Below, piece by piece: positions 24,847-25,816 of a stretch of DNA of 25,816 bases. Origin of the DNA: Methanobacterium sp. (GTDB taxonomy: Archaea; Methanobacteriota; Methanobacteria; Methanobacteriales; Methanobacteriaceae); NCBI GenBank assembly GCA_021372715.1, contig JAJFTX010000106.1, forward strand, positions 1-25,816, given 5' to 3'. Both the position numbers and the translations under genes were made by a program. The notes under the pieces are model-generated. The model saw nothing but the letters and a program-made list of their open reading frames with translations. It was not told the origin of the DNA and did no database searches. How positions within the stretch are numbered: position 1 is the stretch's first letter; each line of letters starts with the position of its first letter.

Positions 24847-25677
24847 ATGGATCGAAACAATAAAATAATATTTGAAGCCGTATTATCCATTTTAATATTA
24901 ATAGGATTGTTAATTCTGGTTTTAGAATCAATAGGATTTCTGGTGGGAATAAAGGACAGTTCTATACACAGTTACGGTTATCTGGATCTGATAATGAGCA
25001 TCCTAATACTCATAGATTTTGTCCTCTACAAAATTATTAAAAGAAAAAATCAGACTCTGGTAGATGTAATTAAGAAAAACTGGTTCTACATCATCGCGGG
25101 TATTCCCTTATTTTTCATATGCTTCAATATATTCCAATTATATTATTTTACACTGATCATCGGACTAATCGGAATAATACGAATATATGCCCTGGTTAAA
25201 GTATTGATAATCACCTCCTGGGAAGTGCGCAGATATCCCCAAAAAACCAAACTAGATTATGCCACGGTTATACTCTTTCTAGTTTTAATAATAGGTTCAA
25301 CCCTGTTTCTATTGGTGGAAAAGGGAGTGAACCCTGAAGTAACTAATTTTGAATCAGCCATCTGGTATGCACTGGTATCTATGACCACCACTGGATATGG
25401 AGATATAGTACCGGTGACATTAATAGGTCAATTAATAGGTATTATCTTCATTTTAACTGGAATGGCTTATGTCAGTTTAGCCACTGCCACACTGGCCTAT
25501 TCATTCATAGATCTTTTCAGAAAGGAAAGTCAGAAGGCACAGGAAAAATCTAATGTTAGATTCCAGGAAACATCTGAAGATCTGAAGGACAGTTTAAAAA
25601 CACATGATGAAAAAATAGAAAAAGTCCTCCAGAGAATGGATGAAATAGAAAAGAAAATGGATGAAAAAGAACGATAA
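24847..25677 (+). CDS. Tetrameric K+ channel with six-helix layout and coiled-coil tail
   Basis: Potassium-selective pore shown by S-M-T-T-T-G-Y-G-D (181-189, counting from TTG 24838) between two helices (about 142-161 and 198-225). Four more helices precede it (about 10-33, 47-65, 82-102, 104-125), giving a voltage-gated-like 6TM form. The S4 equivalent (about 104-125) has only one or two basic residues (Arg115, Lys121), so voltage sensing is doubtful. The cytoplasmic tail (229-279) is a charged coiled coil (EKIEKVLQRMDEIEKKMDEK), probably for tetramer assembly; no RCK domain is present. ATG 24847 is preferred to TTG 24838, but neither has a good ribosome site. It diverges from the ClC operon. 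Confidence 0.88.
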   Translation: MDRNNKIIFEAVLSILILIGLLILVLESIGFLVGIKDSSIHSYGYLDLIMSILILIDFVLYKIIKRKNQTLVDVIKKNWFYIIAGIPLFFICFNIFQLYYFTLIIGLIGIIRIYALVKVLIITSWEVRRYPQKTKLDYATVILFLVLIIGSTLFLLVEKGVNPEVTNFESAIWYALVSMTTTGYGDIVPVTLIGQLIGIIFILTGMAYVSLATATLAYSFIDLFRKESQKAQEKSNVRFQETSEDLKDSLKTHDEKIEKVLQRMDEIEKKMDEKER

Positions 25678-25741
25678 TTTTAAAGATTAAAGAAGAAGTA
25701 AGTGGTTAAGTCTATAATTATATGTGAGGGGGTAGTGTAGA

Positions 25742-25816
25742 TTGGTAACTGCTTCTGTAGTCATTGTTGAAGATGAGATGGTTACAGCCCTTGATCTGGA
25801 GAAAAAACTTAAAACA
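25742..25816 (+). CDS. Response regulator receiver domain, N-terminal fragment
   Basis: The last 75 bases hold 25 codons that run off the right edge: L-V-T-A-S-V-V-I-V-E-D-E-M-V-T-A-L-D-L-E-K-K-L-K-T. A short beta strand, the acidic pair E-D-E and the following helix are the start of a CheY-like receiver domain, as found in many methanogen signalling proteins. The TTG start is eight bases beyond a strong site, GAGGGGGT (25726-25733). What output or kinase domain follows cannot be seen. It starts 64 bases after the K+ channel gene. Confidence 0.75.
   Translation, partial: MVTASVVIVEDEMVTALDLEKKLKT

Overview
The window looks archaeal and AT-rich, most probably from a methanogen of the Methanobacteriales (Methanobacterium-like). 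This is inferred from GGTGAT/GGAGG ribosome binding sites, frequent TTG/GTG starts, archaeal TATA-like boxes, U-rich gene ends, and a gene set rich in secreted beta-helix, PQQ-propeller, Big_5 and PsbP-like proteins. There is no methanogenesis gene, rRNA or tRNA, so the assignment is indirect.

Layout. Bases 1-3978 (minus strand) hold a miniature FtsX-type permease, an overlapping ABC ATPase with degenerate motifs, and a large secreted parallel beta-helix protein that runs off the left edge and lacks a clean start codon. Bases 4280-7406 (plus) are a tight three-gene set: a secreted/membrane protein of unknown function, a class II CPD photolyase and a nucleoside 2-deoxyribosyltransferase-like enzyme. 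Bases 7430-8414 carry a hairpin terminator, a His-rich AbrB-like mini-protein and a DUF998 membrane protein. A decayed photolyase-related (FeS-BCP/DPRP family) gene lies at 8554-8878. Bases 8959-11771 (minus) encode an MFS exporter, a UbiA prenyltransferase and a small membrane protein. At 11878-12186 is a relic of a Big_5 surface-protein domain. Bases 12242-14598 (minus) hold two coiled-coil proteins flanking a secreted Ntn-hydrolase of the C45/acyltransferase type.

From 15027 to 21387 (plus) come a PsbP-like secreted protein, an 889-residue phosphotransferase with rifampin-phosphotransferase-like architecture, an AttH/DUF7064-type lipocalin-like protein directly behind it, and a secreted eight-repeat PQQ propeller with CHB_HEX_C and Big_5 domains. 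Bases 21410-24719 (minus) form a compact ClC - Na+/H+ antiporter - CPBP protease operon. A plus-strand K+ channel and the first 25 codons of a response regulator close the window.

The themes are cell surface, ion homeostasis, UV/nucleotide damage and small-molecule modification. Two decayed genes and one tandem tail duplication point to local gene turnover. The best candidates for new biology are the phosphotransferase + AttH-like pair (15793-19407), the degenerate ABC module beside the beta-helix protein, the photolyase/deoxyribosyltransferase operon and the His-rich AbrB-like protein.
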